NCBI GenBank assembly: GCA_031401235.1
Contig: JANNRJ010000036.1
Coordinates: 80,858 to 144,857, forward strand
From: UBA3006 sp031401235
Lineage (GTDB): Bacteria; Actinomycetota; Acidimicrobiia; Acidimicrobiales; Ilumatobacteraceae
DNA length: 64,000 nt
Direction of reading: 5' to 3'
Under the pieces are notes generated by a model. That model was not told the DNA's origin and did no database searches. It saw only the letters and a list, made by a program, of their open reading frames with translations. A program made the translations under genes and the position numbers. This document shows, piece by piece, positions 27,064-36,096 of the stretch; positions within the stretch are counted from its first letter, which is position 1; each line of letters starts with the position of its first letter.

Positions 27064-29351
27064 GCACAATTACCCGTGAGCAAACGCGACCGCACATTGA
27101 TCAACGCCAAGTTCTTGGGTCTAGCGCAATGCGGCCGGATGGAATCCCCAAGGTCACTGGAGACTTTGCCTTTTCCTCCGACTTAAGCAGCGAACATATG
27201 TTGTGGGGCGCTACATTGCGCTCACCTCATCCATACGCCCGGATTGTCAACATTGATCTGTCAGCGGCCTGGAAGATTTCCGGAGTCGAAACAATCATCA
27301 CGGCCCAAGACGTGCCAGGTAAATCTACGTATGGTCTTATCTCCAGCGACCAACCGGTGTTTGCTCAAGACATCGTTCGATACATGGGCGAACCAATTGC
27401 CGCAGTTGCCGCCGATCATCCCGAAACATGTCGACGAGCATTGGCAGCAATTCAAATCACGTACGAGATTCTCACCCCATTGGTCGATCCAGAAATGGCA
27501 ATCCTTGAGACAACTTCACCAATTCATCCCGATGGCAACATCATTCGCCAACAGCGGATAAATTGCGGTGATCCGACCGCAACGGGACCTTACGTTGTCG
27601 AGGGCACCTACGTAATTGGGATGCAAGATCAAGCCTTTTTGGGTCTGGAAGCCGCACTTGCGATCCCCGATTCCGGAGGACATGGTGTTGAGTTATTCGT
27701 GGCAACCCAATGGTTGCATGAAGATCAGTCCCAAATTGCTGCCTGTCTTAATTTGCCCAAGCAGAATATTCGCTTAACCCTGAGTGGTGTTGGGGGTGCC
27801 TTTGGCGCGCGCGAAGACATCAGCCTTCAAGTGCATTGTTGCCTTCTGGCATTGCGGACTGGACGTCCAGTAAAGATGCAGTATGGGCGAGAGGAAAGTT
27901 TCTTTGGCCATGTTCACCGCCATCCGGCTTCAATTTGGATGCGACATCACGCCGACACTGAAGGCAACATCGTCAAAATTGAGGCGCGCATGATCTTTGA
28001 CGGCGGCGCCTATGCATCGACTTCACCCGCTGTACTAATCAATGGAATTACGCACGCCCAAGGACCATACGCCTGTTCCAACGCGATCGTCGAGGGCTAT
28101 GCCGTGCGCACGAATAATCCACCTTGTGGGGCAATGCGTGGTTTTGGGGTCGTACAAGCTTGTTTTGCTCACGAAGGTCAAATGGACAAACTCGCCGCCC
28201 TTATCTCGATTTCACCGATTGAAATACGGTTGAGAAACGCAATGAAAACAGGCGACAAACTAATCACCGGTCAAGTCGTCCACAGTGTCGCTCCCGTAGA
28301 GCGATGCATTCGCGAAACAGACGCAATTCCACTTCCAGAACCACTGGAAGATAATCCTGATCTGCTTAGTATCCCTGGTGGATCTGGACGAACTGCCCAA
28401 CGATCTCACATACTCCGAGGCATCGGTTGGGGTGTTGCAATTAAGAATCTCATGTACAGCGAGGGATTTGATGACTATGCCACGGCTCGTTGCACCCTAT
28501 CCAACGGAATCGTCAGTTTGAAATTTGCCACTGCTGAAGTTGGTCAAGGGTTCGTCACTCTCGCCCAACAGATTGCTCGATCAGTTTTGGGCGTTGATGA
28601 TGTCGTTTTGGAACCGATAAGCACCTCTATCGGATCAGCCGGGTCAACATCTGCCTCACGTCAAACGTGGATGAGCGGCGGAGCCATTGATGGAGCATGT
28701 CGACTTGTTCGTGAGCGACTTTTTGAACACGTCGGTCGACGACACGGCATTGATCCGATTTGTCTAGTCATCGATGGCACAGATGTTCTCGACACAGTCG
28801 GCTTATCGCGATTTAGCGTGGCTGAGGAATCGCAAGGCATCGTAATCGATCAGACTTTTGAACATCATCATCAACCAACTGAAGAGTTAGACGAAAACGG
28901 TCAAGGAAATTGTCACGTGGCCTTTGCGTTTGTTGCCCATCGCGTAGTTGTTGATGTGGATCCAGAACTGGGACTTGTCAAGGTTATTCAAGTGGCGACC
29001 GCTCAAGATGTTGGACGGGTCCTCAATCCACTAGCGGCAATCGGGCAAATTGAAGGAGGAATAGTTCAAGGTCTTGGTCTGGCCGTGATGGAAGAGATCA
29101 TTCTGGATCACGGAAAAGTACTCAACCCGAGTTTTACCGACTATTTATTGCCCACTTCTTTGGATGCTCCTGATGTTGTGGCGATCATGATTGAGGAACC
29201 TGAGCCTCAAGCTCCCCTGGGGGCCAAGGGCATTGGTGAGCCGCCGTGTATTTCAGTGACTCCCGCGATTGTGGCGGCAATTCGTGCCGCAACGGGCACC
29301 GACCTTTGGCGTGTTCCGGTGCGACCACAAGATATTTGTTTGAGATCGTAA
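27060..29351 (+). CDS. Molybdopterin-binding large subunit of a molybdenum hydroxylase (CoxL/XdhA type)
   Basis: The 763-residue catalytic subunit shows MGEPIAAVAADHPETCRRAL, the GVGGAFGAREDIS loop, NNPPCGAMRGFGVVQACFAHE, ATAEVGQGFVTLAQQ, AGSTSASRQTWMSGGA and the catalytic glutamate E727 (AKGIGEPP). The length is normal for xanthine dehydrogenase, aldehyde oxidase and nicotinate or carbon-monoxide-dehydrogenase relatives. The CO-dehydrogenase active-site loop with cysteine and selenium is not evident, so a hydroxylase of an N-heterocycle or aldehyde is more likely. The gene ends 3 bases from the convergent oxygenase gene. Confidence 0.9.
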   Translation: MSTITREQTRPHIDQRQVLGSSAMRPDGIPKVTGDFAFSSDLSSEHMLWGATLRSPHPYARIVNIDLSAAWKISGVETIITAQDVPGKSTYGLISSDQPVFAQDIVRYMGEPIAAVAADHPETCRRALAAIQITYEILTPLVDPEMAILETTSPIHPDGNIIRQQRINCGDPTATGPYVVEGTYVIGMQDQAFLGLEAALAIPDSGGHGVELFVATQWLHEDQSQIAACLNLPKQNIRLTLSGVGGAFGAREDISLQVHCCLLALRTGRPVKMQYGREESFFGHVHRHPASIWMRHHADTEGNIVKIEARMIFDGGAYASTSPAVLINGITHAQGPYACSNAIVEGYAVRTNNPPCGAMRGFGVVQACFAHEGQMDKLAALISISPIEIRLRNAMKTGDKLITGQVVHSVAPVERCIRETDAIPLPEPLEDNPDLLSIPGGSGRTAQRSHILRGIGWGVAIKNLMYSEGFDDYATARCTLSNGIVSLKFATAEVGQGFVTLAQQIARSVLGVDDVVLEPISTSIGSAGSTSASRQTWMSGGAIDGACRLVRERLFEHVGRRHGIDPICLVIDGTDVLDTVGLSRFSVAEESQGIVIDQTFEHHHQPTEELDENGQGNCHVAFAFVAHRVVVDVDPELGLVKVIQVATAQDVGRVLNPLAAIGQIEGGIVQGLGLAVMEEIILDHGKVLNPSFTDYLLPTSLDAPDVVAIMIEEPEPQAPLGAKGIGEPPCISVTPAIVAAIRAATGTDLWRVPVRPQDICLRS

Positions 29352-29354
29352 CTG

Positions 29355-30362
29355 TCAGTTACTTTTGATTACTTTTTCGAAAAGTTGGGGAAAGGCTTTG
29401 GACACTTTCTTTGATAGATAGTCGCCATAGGTACCAGTCCAAGCGAGCGGTTCGACTCCATCCCAGCGGGATCGAGATTCTGGCGCCCGGTCCGATACAG
29501 CGATTGGAAGCGGCACAACTTGTGAATTCCACGAAGGGTCAAAAAACAATGGAAATGAAATTCGATTTCGGCCACTCAGATTGCGAACGCGATGGGGCGT
29601 ACTGCGGTATCGACCATTCGTAAGCCGCTCGAGCATGTCGCCAATATTGCAAATAAACGTGTTTGGTAGCGGGTCTACGGTCAGCCATTCACCAGCACTG
29701 AAAACTTCGAGTCCACCACAATCGTCTTGCCACAGCATGGTGAGCAATCCATAATCGGTATGTTCGCCCACGCCCCACTCGGGTCGTGAGGTCGGTATGG
29801 CCACCTTGGAATATGTGGGATACGTGAAGATACGAAAGAGAATTGTCGGATCAGACGTGAGATTGTCGGCAAACCAGTCCTGGTCAATACCCAGCGCCAG
29901 GGCTAAGCCCCGCATCAGGTCATTTCCTAGCAGTGTCACTTCATTCATCCAGCGAAGTACAAGATTTTTCATTTCTACCGGATTCTTGGGAAAAAGATTA
30001 CGACCGTGTAACGGCCATTTTTCGCGCACCCGAAGATCATCCGAACCCAATTCTGTACCGAAATACAACCCTTCCTTTTGATCAGGAATACCCGACGTGA
30101 CTTCTCCCCCTAGAGGAAACCATCCTCTCCAGGCGGTTCCGGCATGTTCCATAGCAATAGACGACTTCTCCGATTCCGGTAAATCAAAGAACGTTCTGCT
30201 GAGGTTTTCCAATTCCGTGGCTATTTGGGTGTCAATACCGTGATTAGTCACGATAAAGAAACCATCGAGTCGGCATGCTCTATCTAACAGTCGAACCACG
30301 TTCGTCGTATCGCCACCTGCCACCCGCAATGCCGAGATGTCAATGACTGGTAAGTGCCTCAT
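29355..30362 (-). CDS. 2-oxoglutarate/Fe(II) oxygenase, isopenicillin N synthase-like
   Basis: The 335-residue enzyme has the N-terminal DIOX_N region (PVIDISAL, then GFFIVTNHGID), the iron ligands H201 and D203 (GEHTDYGLLTML) and H257 (STPHRV), and the 2-oxoglutarate arginine R267 in the RxS-like RNRISFPLF. The family hydroxylates or desaturates small molecules. The start overlaps the end of the helicase gene by 23 bases. It faces the molybdenum-hydroxylase operon and may act on the same pathway, but its promoter context ties it to the helicase. The substrate is unknown. Confidence 0.87.
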   Translation of the reverse strand: MRHLPVIDISALRVAGGDTTNVVRLLDRACRLDGFFIVTNHGIDTQIATELENLSRTFFDLPESEKSSIAMEHAGTAWRGWFPLGGEVTSGIPDQKEGLYFGTELGSDDLRVREKWPLHGRNLFPKNPVEMKNLVLRWMNEVTLLGNDLMRGLALALGIDQDWFADNLTSDPTILFRIFTYPTYSKVAIPTSRPEWGVGEHTDYGLLTMLWQDDCGGLEVFSAGEWLTVDPLPNTFICNIGDMLERLTNGRYRSTPHRVRNLSGRNRISFPLFFDPSWNSQVVPLPIAVSDRAPESRSRWDGVEPLAWTGTYGDYLSKKVSKAFPQLFEKVIKSN

Positions 30363-31542
30363 CGCCTGTCAACTTTAGGACCTGAACTGCACCTACGGTT
30401 CCCGGCCGGACAATTCTCTTTTCCGACGGTATTTCTGGCATTTCTGGATCTGTGAAGTCGACATCAAATGGCATTTTCTTCGTCAGCAAACCAATGGACC
30501 GCCTTTGGCTTTTATCAACGAGAGAAATGACGACGCCCTTTAACCCTGCTCGACCAGTTCGACCGGATCGATGAATATAATCTTTCGGATCTTCGGGCGG
30601 GTCAAAGTGCACCACCACCGGCACCGCATCGATGTGAATACCACGGGCTGCAACATCGGTCGCCACCATCACTGCTGTGCGACCTTCGCGAAATTGCTGT
30701 AGGGCACGCTCACGCTGTGCCTGACTCCGATTACCATGAATGATGCAACTGCGGACACCAAGCCCATCCAATTGGCGAGCCACTCGATCCGACCCATGTT
30801 TCGTTCGACAGAACAAAATCACCCGTTTGAAATGCACGGCGATGTCGGCCACCACATCCACCCGATTTTCACGGGTTACATTCCAGAAAAGATGATCGAT
30901 ATCTGCGACTCCATCCTTGGCCGCGATTTCATGGCGCTTCGGGTTACGTTGATAATCGCGAATGACCGTGTTGACGTCCCCGTCCAATGTTGCGGAAAAC
31001 AACATCGTCTGGCGGTTTTTTGGGATCATTGCCATGATTCTCTTCACCGCCGGCATGAAACCCATGTCGGCCATGCGGTCGGCTTCGTCCAACACTGCCA
31101 TTGATACGTCACCCAGATTCAAATCGCGACGATCAATGAGATCCTCGAGTCGCCCAGGGGTCGCCACCACAATGCTTGCCGCACGAGCGGCTTTTACTTG
31201 TGGACCGTATCCCGCTCCGCCATACACCGCGGCTACACGGAGATCAGAGCCTGTACAGAGAAGCGAAATTTCAAGAGCCACCTGAGATGCCAGCTCACGG
31301 GTAGGAACAAGCACAAGCCCGACCGGACGCCCAGGTTTGCCACGCTTTAGCCGCAATGCCAATGCCAATCCGAAGGCAAGAGTTTTACCAGAACCTGTAG
31401 GGGCCCGACCACAAATATCATGCCCAGCCAAGGCGTCGGGCAATGTGGCGACTTGAACTGGAAAAGGCTTATCAATACCGCGTTGAGCGAGACCTGTGGC
31501 CACGCGTTCGGGAACCCCTAAACCAATAAATGATGCACTCAC
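30340..31542 (-). CDS. DEAD-box RNA helicase
   Basis: The 400-residue RhlE-like ATP-dependent RNA helicase has the Q-motif IDKPFPVQ, motif I APTGSGKT, Ia PTRELASQ, Ib TPGRLED, II LDEADRM, III FSATL, IV ILFCRTK, V ATDVAARGIH and VI HRSGRTGRAG. The C-terminal tail is short. The GTG at 31542 has the Shine-Dalgarno AGGAGG at 9 bases, which decides it; longer frames run into the upstream gene. It probably unwinds structured mRNA or helps ribosome assembly. Confidence 0.93.
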   Translation of the reverse strand: MSASFIGLGVPERVATGLAQRGIDKPFPVQVATLPDALAGHDICGRAPTGSGKTLAFGLALALRLKRGKPGRPVGLVLVPTRELASQVALEISLLCTGSDLRVAAVYGGAGYGPQVKAARAASIVVATPGRLEDLIDRRDLNLGDVSMAVLDEADRMADMGFMPAVKRIMAMIPKNRQTMLFSATLDGDVNTVIRDYQRNPKRHEIAAKDGVADIDHLFWNVTRENRVDVVADIAVHFKRVILFCRTKHGSDRVARQLDGLGVRSCIIHGNRSQAQRERALQQFREGRTAVMVATDVAARGIHIDAVPVVVHFDPPEDPKDYIHRSGRTGRAGLKGVVISLVDKSQRRSIGLLTKKMPFDVDFTDPEMPEIPSEKRIVRPGTVGAVQVLKLTGDEALTSH

Positions 31543-31570
31543 GTTCTTTCCTCCTGGGTTCGTACTGTGA

Positions 31571-32866
31571 TTACTTACCCAGTACGCGACATAAATAGTC
31601 GTTGGTGAACACGCCCTCAGGGTCGAGACGGTTCCGAACGTCAGCAAAACGCTGTATCTCATGATACCGCGAAGAAAGTGTTTCCAGAGTTTGAAAGTGA
31701 ATCTTTCCCCAGTGCGGTCTGCCCCCATAGTCGTTCATGATCGACTCGACTTCCCCAAAAAACTCCTCGTATTGCATTCCCTTGTACACATGGACGGCAA
31801 TATACGCGCTCTCTCGACCACACGCCGTTGATAATGGAATATCATCTGCGGCCGTGAATCGCACTTCGACGGGAAAGTTCAACTTAAATTCTTTGACCTC
31901 AATCATTTCACGAACTCGATTAAGTGCAACTTTGAGTTCTAATCGTGGAATGGCATATTCCATTTCATAAAACTTGACGATTCGCTTGCTCGTGAATACC
32001 TTGAAACTCTTATTCACATACTCGATACGACCTGAACTAGGCAATGCTTTGGCTAATTTGGGAATCAGTGACGGGCGCAATCGACCGATCCGGCACAGGG
32101 CTCCAAACGCATAATTCTCCATTACGGTCTTGTTCCACCATCCTCGAATATGTTTTTGCGGATTCACCGGCAACGTCGTTCGATTGTTTCTCTTGGTAAG
32201 CGCCCACCCAGTATGCGGAACCCAAAAAAACTCAAAGTGATCGTTGCCGGATATCAATTCGTCTAAGTGATCGAGCACATAATCAAGGCGCATTGGTTCT
32301 TCCACCGCATGCAAATTAAAGGCCGGAACAACCCGAAGCGTGACGGCACTGAAAATGCCAAGTGCCCCGAGGCCGACTCGAGCAACATGAAATAACTCCG
32401 CATTCTCACGCAAGGAGCAATTATGAATCAAACCATCGGCTGTGATCAGACGGAGACCCACCACCTGTGCGGCCAAACCTGTTTTTGATATTCCTGTGCC
32501 ATGTGTCGACGTGGATATTGAACCAGCGATGGACTGATACGCGATATCACCCAAATTTGGCATTGCCAAACCCACCAGATCCAGTTTCTCGTTCAAATTG
32601 GATAGTCGAATACCCGACTGCACGGTGACTTCATTGGTCAACATATCAATATTCAGAACTTTGTCGAAGTTCTCCAAACTCACAATATGACCGTCGGTGA
32701 CGGCAATTCCCGTAAAGCTATGACCATGACCGACCACTTTGACGCGCTGGTTTGATTCTCGTGCCAATTTTACAATGGCCGCTAAATCAGACTCATTTTC
32801 CGGTCGATGAAAAGCAACACCGAGAGAACGTTGATTTCCCGCCCAATTTTTCCAAACTGCGGTCAT
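31571..32866 (-). CDS. FAD-linked sugar-1,4-lactone oxidase (D-arabinono/L-gulonolactone oxidase family)
   Basis: The 431-residue flavoprotein has the PCMH FAD-binding domain with VVGHGHSFTGIAVTDG, the histidine position used for covalent FAD in relatives, GDIAYQSIAGSISTSTHGTG, and the C-terminal ALO domain with GGRPHWGKIH and the ending RFADVRNRLDPEGVFTND. Reactions in the family oxidise aldonolactones or alditols with oxygen. The ATG at 32866 follows the MFS transporter stop by 4 bases. Members in actinobacteria are often annotated as putative xylitol or alditol oxidases, so the substrate is open. Confidence 0.88.
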   Translation of the reverse strand: MTAVWKNWAGNQRSLGVAFHRPENESDLAAIVKLARESNQRVKVVGHGHSFTGIAVTDGHIVSLENFDKVLNIDMLTNEVTVQSGIRLSNLNEKLDLVGLAMPNLGDIAYQSIAGSISTSTHGTGISKTGLAAQVVGLRLITADGLIHNCSLRENAELFHVARVGLGALGIFSAVTLRVVPAFNLHAVEEPMRLDYVLDHLDELISGNDHFEFFWVPHTGWALTKRNNRTTLPVNPQKHIRGWWNKTVMENYAFGALCRIGRLRPSLIPKLAKALPSSGRIEYVNKSFKVFTSKRIVKFYEMEYAIPRLELKVALNRVREMIEVKEFKLNFPVEVRFTAADDIPLSTACGRESAYIAVHVYKGMQYEEFFGEVESIMNDYGGRPHWGKIHFQTLETLSSRYHEIQRFADVRNRLDPEGVFTNDYLCRVLGK

Positions 32867-32870
32867 CTCT

Positions 32871-34430
32871 TTAGTTTCGCTCTACTTGTTGAGTAAGTGC
32901 ACCAGTCTGGCGAAGGGTTCGCTCCTGGAGAAAAAATGTCATAACAAATGCGATCAGGGCAATTGGTATCGCGATTACAAACACCATTGCGATTCCATCG
33001 GTAATTGAACGCACGATTGCCTCCCGAACCGCAGGCTCAGCACCTTCAATTGCCGATGGAGTTCCAATAACCGCCGACAGATCGCCCGAAAATTTAGTTC
33101 CACTAGGCAATCGGTGTCTGAGTTGATCAATGACCACGGAGTTGAATATCGTGCTGTAGAGAGCCAACGCCACTGCTCCGCCGAGAGTTCGAAAGAAGGT
33201 AATTAGGGCAGTCGTGATCCCTAGATCCCGAATCCCTACCGCATTCTGAGAAGCGATACTGAGGGTTGGAAATGTTGCCCCCATGCCCAAACCGATCAAG
33301 GCCATGGCCGTGGCGATCATCGCATACTGCACCGACGGAGATATTGCTAGCGCCGCCAAGACGATGCCTAGAACCATGATAAGGGATCCCCCGATCGGAA
33401 ATATTCGATACTTGCCGGTACGGGAAATGAGTCGACCAATGATCGTAGAGGAAGCAAGAATTCCAATAATGATTGGCAAGGACTGCAAGCCCGACACCGT
33501 CGGGGAAATAAATCGAACATCTTGAAAGTAGATCGAAAAATAGAGCGACGCACCAAACATTGCCGTTCCAATGAGAAATGCGATGATTGAACAAACAAGA
33601 ACCACTCGGTCCCGTAAAAGTCTCATCGGCACTATTGGCTCAACGGCGCGGCGTTCTTCTCGAACGAAGGCACCGAGCACAAAAACGGTGGCCATAACCG
33701 TGAAAAATAATCGGATCGATGTCCATCCCCAACTACGACCAAACTCGAGCGCCATGAACAACCCAAGAATCGCCAGTGAAAGCAAAACTGCTCCACGAAT
33801 ATCCACTTTGGCTTCAATTCGGTGAAATTTCATACGCAGAACCGAAGCAGTGATTGCTAAGGCAATCCCACCGAGGGGGATATTGACGAGAAATATCCAA
33901 CGCCACGATGTTTGCTCGACAATCCAACCTCCGATCAGCGGACCGGCCACGCTCGACAGGGCATACGCACTGGTGAACAAACCAATGTATTTTCCCCGTT
34001 CGCGTGGCACCACAAGTTCAGCGATGATCGCAAAGGTGATTGCCCCGATTCCTCCACCTCCAATGCCCTGTATGGCGCGGTAAATAATTAGCTGATCTAT
34101 GTTCTGGGCCAGGCCACACAACGCCGAACCAATAAGAAACACCGTGACTGACATCAAGTACATTCTTCGTCGGCCAAAAATATCGCTGAGTTTGCCGAGC
34201 AATGGAGTGGCCATCGCCGTGGTCACGATGTAGGCGGTACTCACCCACGCCAATTTGCTAAATCCACCCAATGTTCCGGCGATGGTGGGCATTGCAACCG
34301 AAACGATGCTTGAATCTAAGCCAGCCAAAAATAGTCCGAGAATAAGACCAGTAACCACTAATTTGAGTTGATGTTGACTAACGGGTGGAGCATCACCTTC
34401 GGGCCGAAATGAATCAGCCGAAATACTCAC
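32871..34430 (-). CDS. MFS drug:H+ antiporter, DHA2 family (14 helices)
   Basis: The 519-residue EmrB/QacA-like efflux protein has LDSSIVSVAMPTIAGTLGG after the first helix, the loop GKLSDIFGRRRMYL (motif A), RAIQGIGGGGIGAITFAII (motif B) and SSVAGPLIGGWIVEQTSWRW (motif C). It would export drugs or metabolites using the proton gradient. The GTG at 34430 has TACGAT 6 bases upstream and no Shine-Dalgarno. It shares its direction with the lactone oxidase. Confidence 0.9.
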   Translation of the reverse strand: MSISADSFRPEGDAPPVSQHQLKLVVTGLILGLFLAGLDSSIVSVAMPTIAGTLGGFSKLAWVSTAYIVTTAMATPLLGKLSDIFGRRRMYLMSVTVFLIGSALCGLAQNIDQLIIYRAIQGIGGGGIGAITFAIIAELVVPRERGKYIGLFTSAYALSSVAGPLIGGWIVEQTSWRWIFLVNIPLGGIALAITASVLRMKFHRIEAKVDIRGAVLLSLAILGLFMALEFGRSWGWTSIRLFFTVMATVFVLGAFVREERRAVEPIVPMRLLRDRVVLVCSIIAFLIGTAMFGASLYFSIYFQDVRFISPTVSGLQSLPIIIGILASSTIIGRLISRTGKYRIFPIGGSLIMVLGIVLAALAISPSVQYAMIATAMALIGLGMGATFPTLSIASQNAVGIRDLGITTALITFFRTLGGAVALALYSTIFNSVVIDQLRHRLPSGTKFSGDLSAVIGTPSAIEGAEPAVREAIVRSITDGIAMVFVIAIPIALIAFVMTFFLQERTLRQTGALTQQVERN

Positions 34431-34436
34431 ATATCA

Positions 34437-34442
34437 ATCGTA
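34437..34442 (-). promoter_or_regulatory. -10 box of the DHA2 transporter gene, leaderless type
   Basis: TACGAT on the minus strand ends 6 bases before the GTG at 34430. The box overlaps the last bases before the stop of the upstream MFS gene, so both read-through and internal initiation are possible. Confidence 0.35.
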
Positions 34443-34444
34443 GA

Positions 34445-35716
34445 TTAGATGGGCTCGCGCGCTCGCCTCGCAACAACCACGATGAGCAAAACTACGGCCA
34501 ACAGGGACGCTACATTTGCAAGCATTGTGAAGCCGACTGCTTTACGAACAAATCCGCTGGCGAAACCGGCAAGTCCACCAAAAAAACTCATCAAAAGATC
34601 TGCGGTTCCCTGCACTTGAACGCGATTTTCACCACCAAATGAATCCACCAGCAGACTCGATCCACCAATAAGACCACAACTCCATCCGGCACCGAGGAGC
34701 CACAGGGACGGAAATAACAGTGTTGGTTCATTGCCCGCGAGTGCCGCCAGCAAGGTTGCAATTAGTAACAGAATCGACCCAAGGGTAATTGTTGCCAATC
34801 GACCGCGCGTGTCGCTAAATCGTCCAATCAACGGACTAAATGCATACATCCCGGCAATGTGTAGTGAGATTACATATGAACTGACCGTCTCGTGACCATG
34901 AACTTTGAGGTGTACGGGGGTCATCGTCATCACCGCCACCATCGTCATTTGAGAAATCACCATGGACAACAATGCGAGTCGCGCATCGCCTGATTTACCA
35001 ACGATCCCAATAATTGCGCTGAATTTTGGTCGTATGAAATCAACCGAAGATTGTCGCGCTAATCCACCACTTGCCTCAAGTGGATCAATGCGAAGCCGCC
35101 ATGTGACATTTATTAGTGATAGCGATAAAAAGATAGACGCAAATATCCATGGTCCGGTGTATTGCTGCCACCCAAACCAGTCCTGACCAAGCCGTTCAGC
35201 GGGTCGAATAAGCAGTGGACCAAATACCGCACCAAATGTTGAGGCGAATAAAATTCGACTCATCGCCGCACTTCGCTCAGTAGGTAGTGCAAGGTCGGTG
35301 GCTGCGTAACGAGAAAGCAAATTGGAAGCTTGCCCATTGCCGAACAGGAATAGTCCGGCCAAAAATACCAAAAGCGAACTTGTTTCGACGCCCACACCGG
35401 CAATTACGCCGCCGATAATGGCCAACCCATAACCCACTTGTAGTCCACCTCGGCGACCTCGCCGGGTCATCACTTTGGCCAAAACCTGTGACATGAACGC
35501 CGTTCCCATCGTCACTGTCGCCGTGGCAATACCGCCCCAAGGAGTGTCTTGACCAAGAATGTCTTGAATCACAAATGCTCCAACCGTGACAGCGGCGGCA
35601 AGAGCGGCTGCACCGGCAATTTGACCAGCTACCAGTACCCGTAATGTGCGTACCTGAAGAGCAGCGCGCTCGACATCGTTTAACGGAGCAAACGGAGGCG
35701 ACGAATTAGTTGTGAT
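34445..35716 (-). CDS. MFS transporter, start unresolved next to tRNA-Leu
   Basis: The protein of about 420 residues has 12 hydrophobic segments; LAGLFLFGNGQASNLLSRY and the loop GRFSDTRGRLATI look like major facilitator sequences. The substrate is unknown. The start is a problem. The only conventional in-frame start (TTG at 35770) lies inside the tRNA gene; downstream of the tRNA no ATG, GTG or TTG occurs before the first helix. I place the left limit of the tRNA (ATC at 35714-35716) as a nominal start. A non-standard start or a sequencing error in the leader are alternatives. Coding sequence from about residue 25 on is certain. Confidence 0.75.
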   Translation of the reverse strand: MTTNSSPPFAPLNDVERAALQVRTLRVLVAGQIAGAAALAAAVTVGAFVIQDILGQDTPWGGIATATVTMGTAFMSQVLAKVMTRRGRRGGLQVGYGLAIIGGVIAGVGVETSSLLVFLAGLFLFGNGQASNLLSRYAATDLALPTERSAAMSRILFASTFGAVFGPLLIRPAERLGQDWFGWQQYTGPWIFASIFLSLSLINVTWRLRIDPLEASGGLARQSSVDFIRPKFSAIIGIVGKSGDARLALLSMVISQMTMVAVMTMTPVHLKVHGHETVSSYVISLHIAGMYAFSPLIGRFSDTRGRLATITLGSILLLIATLLAALAGNEPTLLFPSLWLLGAGWSCGLIGGSSLLVDSFGGENRVQVQGTADLLMSFFGGLAGFASGFVRKAVGFTMLANVASLLAVVLLIVVVARRAREPI

Positions 35717-35802
35717 GGTGTCGAAGAGGGGACTTGAACCCCTACGCCCTTTCGAGCGCCAGCCCCTCAAGCTGGTGCGTCTGCCAATTTCGCCACTCCG
35801 AC
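35716..35802 (-). tRNA. tRNA-Leu (anticodon GAG)
   Basis: On the minus strand the acceptor stem GTCGGAG pairs with CTTCGAC, the anticodon arm is CCAGC-TTGAGGG-GCTGG with anticodon GAG, a long variable arm GCGCTCGAAAGGGCGT is present as expected for leucine, and the T arm is GGGGTTCAAGTCCCC. The discriminator A is followed by an encoded CCA at 35716-35718. It reads CUC and CUU codons. Confidence 0.95.
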
Positions 35803-35840
35803 GTGGAACTGTATTTTATCTGATCAGCAAATCAATCGCT

Positions 35841-36065
35841 TTAGGCGAGAAAAATGCTTAAAGCGATCACCGACATCACCCATACGAGAGCAAACACCAT
35901 GGTGATTCGATTCAAGTTTCGTTCCGCCGCGGCCGACCCCAGTGCCGCTGCACCGCCACCCCCGAACATGTCACTCAGCCCGCCTCCTCGCCCACTATGG
36001 AGAAGAACCCCGACAATTAGGGCCAGCATTGATACCACATTTATTACAATTGTCAGAGTTGTCAT
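35841..36065 (-). CDS. secG: Protein translocase subunit SecG
   Basis: The 74-residue protein has two membrane segments (residues 3-22 and 54-72) separated by the SecG loop LLHSGRGGGLSDMFGGG with the glycine-rich stretch. It is the small accessory subunit of the SecYEG translocon. The ATG at 36065 is internal to a longer open frame that overlaps the peptide transporter gene; the SecG start is chosen because the first helix begins there. In many actinobacteria secG follows tpiA, but here it is separated from it by the opp operon. Confidence 0.92.
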   Translation of the reverse strand: MTTLTIVINVVSMLALIVGVLLHSGRGGGLSDMFGGGGAAALGSAAAERNLNRITMVFALVWVMSVIALSIFLA

Positions 36066-36096
36066 TAAACTTCGCACGGCGAGAAATTCTACTGGA

